Assembly: GCA_019347795.1 (NCBI GenBank)
Contig: JAHWKS010000174.1
Span: 1-8,474, forward strand
Source: Planctomycetota bacterium
GTDB taxonomy: Bacteria > Planctomycetota > Planctomycetia > Pirellulales > Pirellulaceae
DNA length: 8,474 bases
Direction: 5' to 3'
Below, one piece after another: positions 6,323 through 8,474 of the stretch (its first letter is position 1; each line of letters begins with the position of its first letter). Below the pieces are notes generated by a model. It did no database searches. It saw only the letters and a program-made list of their open reading frames with translations, and was not told where the DNA came from. Position numbers and translations under genes: made by a program.

Positions 6323-6730
6323 TCAGCGCACGTCGGCGGGCGTGAGGATGCGACGGGTGAAGCGGCAACCGACCAGGTTCCGCATGTCGCCGCCGTAGGG
6401 GGTCGTTCGGACGTGCTGGATCTTCGCCATGAAGAACGAGAACGGGAGGACTCCCAAGGCCACGACCACTTGCGGGTGCGGGGGCGGATCGTCGGTGAGG
6501 AACGAGAAGCCCCCCGGCGACAGGTCGCAGCAGCGGACCGGCTGGAAGTCAGCGTGCCCCGGGAGCGTGCGGCCATTGTAATAGGCCAGGAGCTGCACGT
6601 ACTCGAAGGGACTCCGCGAGCTGCGGCGGCGACTGCGAGCGGCGCCGGACGGCTCCTCGTCCAGCAAGCGACTCACCTCCTCAAAGAAGGCGAGGTCGTC
6701 GTCCAGCGTATCATTCAGCAGGTCGTTCAT
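6323..6730 (-). CDS. Small PilZ-domain protein, putative cyclic di-GMP receptor
   Basis: PilZ domains bind cyclic di-GMP and couple its level to motility, polysaccharide export or other outputs in the cytoplasm. The 135-residue protein is essentially one PilZ domain with a short acidic N-terminal helix (NDTLDDDLAFFEEVSRLLDE, about 6-25). Both parts of the ligand-binding signature are present: RxxxR as R35-R-S-S-R39, and D/NxSxxG as D69-L-S-P-G-G74 in VRCCDLSPGGFSF. The closing strand NLVGCRFTRR (118-127) matches the usual end of the fold. There is no membrane segment and no second catalytic domain, so it is a stand-alone receptor or adaptor. It sits between a Ser/Thr kinase gene 131 bp upstream and a secreted peptidase gene 84 bp downstream, all on one strand. 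The ATG at 6730 lacks a clear ribosome-binding site. The family call comes from motif order and spacing. Confidence 0.85.
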   Translation of the reverse strand: MNDLLNDTLDDDLAFFEEVSRLLDEEPSGAARSRRRSSRSPFEYVQLLAYYNGRTLPGHADFQPVRCCDLSPGGFSFLTDDPPPHPQVVVALGVLPFSFFMAKIQHVRTTPYGGDMRNLVGCRFTRRILTPADVR

Positions 6731-6848
6731 GCGGGTTACCGGCGTCCTTGGAGACTTGCGGCCTGATCAATTTTACGTCGAATGAAAGAACGCCGCGGAG
6801 TGATTTGCGGACCCGGCGGCATCCCGCTTGCCGAAAATTCGCGACGCG

Positions 6849-6869
6849 CCGGCTGTATCAATCAGCCGG
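6849..6869 (-). repeat. Hairpin overlapping the kinase stop codon
   Basis: CCGGCTG (6849-6855) pairs with CAGCCGG (6863-6869) around a 7-nt loop, so the hairpin includes the TGA of the kinase gene (6864-6862). On the minus strand the following bases are CGCGTCGCGAATTTTCGG, with only a short T-run about 10 nt away, so any termination would be weak. The rest of the gap to the PilZ gene has a -10-like TAAAAT (6775-6770) on the minus strand but no matching -35. Independent expression of the PilZ gene is therefore unresolved. Confidence 0.35.
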
Positions 6870-8474
6870 GCCGGGCCTCCCGCCAAAAGCGGCGGTAGAG
6901 GAGCGGCAGCTCGGGGCCGCGCTCCTCGTGGGAGTGCCCGTTAGCCTTGATCCGCCAGTGATACCAGGAACCGACTCGCCAGATTTCGATCGTGGCGCCT
7001 CCTCGGGCGTAACCGAATACGCCCGGCGCGACGAGATGGCTCTGCGACGTTCCCCCCTTTGGTTTGATCGGGTGTAGTTCAAGATTAAGCCGCGCCAGCT
7101 TCTGCTGCTCGCGATTCAGGATCGCATCAACCTCCGTCCATAAATCGTTCTCCAAGTCCGCCGCCTCATCGGGGAAAGGCTCAATGCGAATCGTCCGGCG
7201 TCCTTGCTCGTCGGTCGTCCGACGCAGGTGCTTTTCCTCCAGGTCCAAGTACCGGCGAAACGCCTTCTGCAGCGCCGCGTTGACCGCTTCCACCTGAGCT
7301 GGCTCGAAGTCCCAAGTCCAGCCGGAAAGCTGGGGTCCCGCCTCCGTCATTTCCCATCCGGTATGGTAGGAAAGACGGCCGAGGCGTTCCGCCACTCGCT
7401 GCCGAACTTCGGCGAGTTGCTGGGGCGTGAGTGGGCGGCGCTGTTCTTCCTGACTATTGCGTGGCGAGACAGTCTCGGGCGCCGCGGCCGCGTCCTGAAT
7501 TTCCCAATTCGGATTGAGCCTCGGTTGAACTCCGTAGTACAGATACGCGGCCGCGATCGGCGCGGCCAGCAGCAGGCCCAACAGTACGGCCACGATGACG
7601 ATGGGCGCCGCCGGCCAGGGCTTCGCGGCCGATGTGCCGGGTTTCTCCTCGATCCGTTTCAGCTTCGGGTCCTGATCTCCCGGGCTCTGGAAGATGCGCA
7701 GGATGCCGGCGACCGCCGCTCCCACGATCGTCGCCGCGGCCGCCAACAGGCTCAGCAGCACGAAGATTTGCAAAGCCGCTTGCCCCCAGTTTCCGAAGAA
7801 CGCGACGGCTACAGGATCGCGCACGTTGGCGCCCCAGGCGTGCAGGCCGCTGGCGCCGCCGCCGAGGGCAAGGATGCCGACGGCGCCGCCTCCCAACGCA
7901 ATCACGCCCACGGCCCAGCCGCCCAGGGCCAGGAAGCCGATCGCCGCGCCGCCGATCGCCACGAGCAGTCCCAGGCTGAGTCCTCCGAAGGTGACTCCGC
8001 CGACGGCGCAGCCGCCGAAGGCGAACAATCCGACGGCGCACCCGCCCAATGCGAACCCGCCGATGGCGACATCGCCGATCGCGATCCACCCCTTCGCCAC
8101 GCGCTTCTTCATCGTTTTGGGATCGTAGCCTCGGACAATATGCACCAACGGCCACCCGAGAAAAGTTCTCGAGGAGCGGTATTCGTATCCGAGAACGCGC
8201 TGGAGATGGACGGGCATTTGCCCTTCAGCAAGGCCGCAGATCGACTCCACATCGGTCTTCACGTCGCTGGCGTGCTGGTAGCGTCGCTCCGGCTCGGCCT
8301 CCAAGGCCCGCAGCACAACGTCGTCCAGCCGCACGTCGATCTGCACCTTCTTTGACGGCGGCGCGAAGCGGCCCACCGGCAACTGCCCCGTGAGCAGTTC
8401 GTAGAATACGACGCCGAGCGAAAAGATGTCGGCCCGGTGGTCCACCGTCCCCGCGCCCGCCAGTTGCTCGGGCG
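6862..8474 (-). CDS. Membrane-associated Ser/Thr protein kinase, N-terminus outside window
   Basis: This is the C-terminal part of a Hanks-type Ser/Thr kinase. The frame is open to the right edge: the first full codons (8472-8446) read PEQLAGAGT, the subdomain VIII xPE motif, so the GTG at 8445 is an internal Val, not the start. Numbering from that Val, DHRADIFSLGVVFYELLTG (2-20) is subdomain IX, and RLDDVVLRALEAEPERRYQHA (39-59) ends the kinase lobe with the conserved subdomain XI Arg. Then come a linker with GYEYRSSRTFLGWPLVHI (86-103), a Gly/Ala pentad repeat (121-206), a membrane segment at about 222-250, a basic linker, a second membrane segment at about 280-304, and a C-terminal domain (340-527) I cannot assign. 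The last ends in a Trp/Tyr-rich strand region (IEIWRVGSWYHWRI, 486-499). The ATP-binding loop, catalytic Lys and HRD Asp lie outside the window, so activity cannot be judged. The PilZ gene follows after 131 bp. Confidence 0.9.
   Translation of the reverse strand, partial: PEQLAGAGTVDHRADIFSLGVVFYELLTGQLPVGRFAPPSKKVQIDVRLDDVVLRALEAEPERRYQHASDVKTDVESICGLAEGQMPVHLQRVLGYEYRSSRTFLGWPLVHIVRGYDPKTMKKRVAKGWIAIGDVAIGGFALGGCAVGLFAFGGCAVGGVTFGGLSLGLLVAIGGAAIGFLALGGWAVGVIALGGGAVGILALGGGASGLHAWGANVRDPVAVAFFGNWGQAALQIFVLLSLLAAAATIVGAAVAGILRIFQSPGDQDPKLKRIEEKPGTSAAKPWPAAPIVIVAVLLGLLLAAPIAAAYLYYGVQPRLNPNWEIQDAAAAPETVSPRNSQEEQRRPLTPQQLAEVRQRVAERLGRLSYHTGWEMTEAGPQLSGWTWDFEPAQVEAVNAALQKAFRRYLDLEEKHLRRTTDEQGRRTIRIEPFPDEAADLENDLWTEVDAILNREQQKLARLNLELHPIKPKGGTSQSHLVAPGVFGYARGGATIEIWRVGSWYHWRIKANGHSHEERGPELPLLYRRFWREARPG
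7828..8085 (-). repeat. Coding repeat: 17 pentads of x-A-h-G-x inside the kinase
   Basis: Residues 121-206 of the kinase fragment (numbered from the Val at 8445) break into 17 five-residue units: IAIGD, VAIGG, FALGG, CAVGL, FAFGG, CAVGG, VTFGG, LSLGL, then one extra Leu (161), then VAIGG, AAIGF, LALGG, WAVGV, IALGG, GAVGI, LALGG, GASGL, HAWGA. Position 2 is nearly always Ala, position 3 a bulky hydrophobic residue and position 4 always Gly. Pentads tend to pair into decads, in which hAhGG is followed by xAhGx. The single-residue insertion splits the array into halves of 8 and 9 units. The region is wholly hydrophobic and uncharged apart from Asp125. It could form membrane-embedded helices with Gly packing, or a beta-solenoid. 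Confidence 0.85.

Noticed and set aside
6274..6345. Tiny plus-strand ORF of 23 residues preceded by GGAGG
   Set aside because: It is Arg-rich and low-complexity and overlaps the end of the PilZ gene. The GGAGG lies in the loop of an inverted repeat and is a single short match.
4895..6766. Plus-strand open frame of 623 codons
   Set aside because: It is antisense to the DUF1570 peptidase and the PilZ gene, both of which have strong motifs. Long stop-free antisense frames are expected at this GC content.
7204..8355. Plus-strand open frame of 383 codons, Gln/Ala/Asp-rich
   Set aside because: It is antisense to the kinase membrane and repeat region. Its low-complexity composition mirrors the Gly/Ala repeat codons.

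Overview
The window is GC-rich, densely coded on both strands and looks chromosomal. It most resembles a planctomycete, possibly of the Pirellulales type. The signs are a secreted DUF1570-type metallopeptidase, a Ser/Thr kinase with a multi-membrane tail whose wording (the region around APPSKKVQIDVRLDDVVLRA) is common in that phylum, an mraZ gene not followed by cell-division genes, and few clear Shine-Dalgarno sequences. This is inferred from protein wording; no database was searched.

Layout. (1) Bases 1-1434, plus strand: the C-terminal two thirds of a Glu/Leu/Phe/Val-type (glutamate) dehydrogenase, then hisH 10 bp later. Both belong to nitrogen and amino-acid metabolism and are probably co-transcribed. 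(2) Bases 1435-2403: a convergent gap, then mraZ on the minus strand. mraZ has its own sigma70-like promoter covered by an array of TGGG boxes at about 10-bp spacing, and an intrinsic terminator about 200 bp past its stop codon, so it looks like an autoregulated single-gene unit. (3) Bases 2404-4638: a GT4 glycosyltransferase (minus) and queA (plus), diverging from a 60-bp gap. (4) Bases 4817-8474, minus strand: in transcription order, a Ser/Thr protein kinase (N-terminus outside the window), a small PilZ-domain protein and a secreted gluzincin-type peptidase. The gaps between these are 131 and 84 bp.

No mobile element, CRISPR array, tRNA or rRNA was found. The points most worth a second look are the mraZ operator array and the isolated mraZ unit, the 17-copy x-A-h-G-x pentad repeat in the kinase with its unassigned C-terminal domain, the kinase/PilZ/peptidase neighbourhood, and an Asp-to-Glu change at the expected catalytic aspartate of the dehydrogenase.
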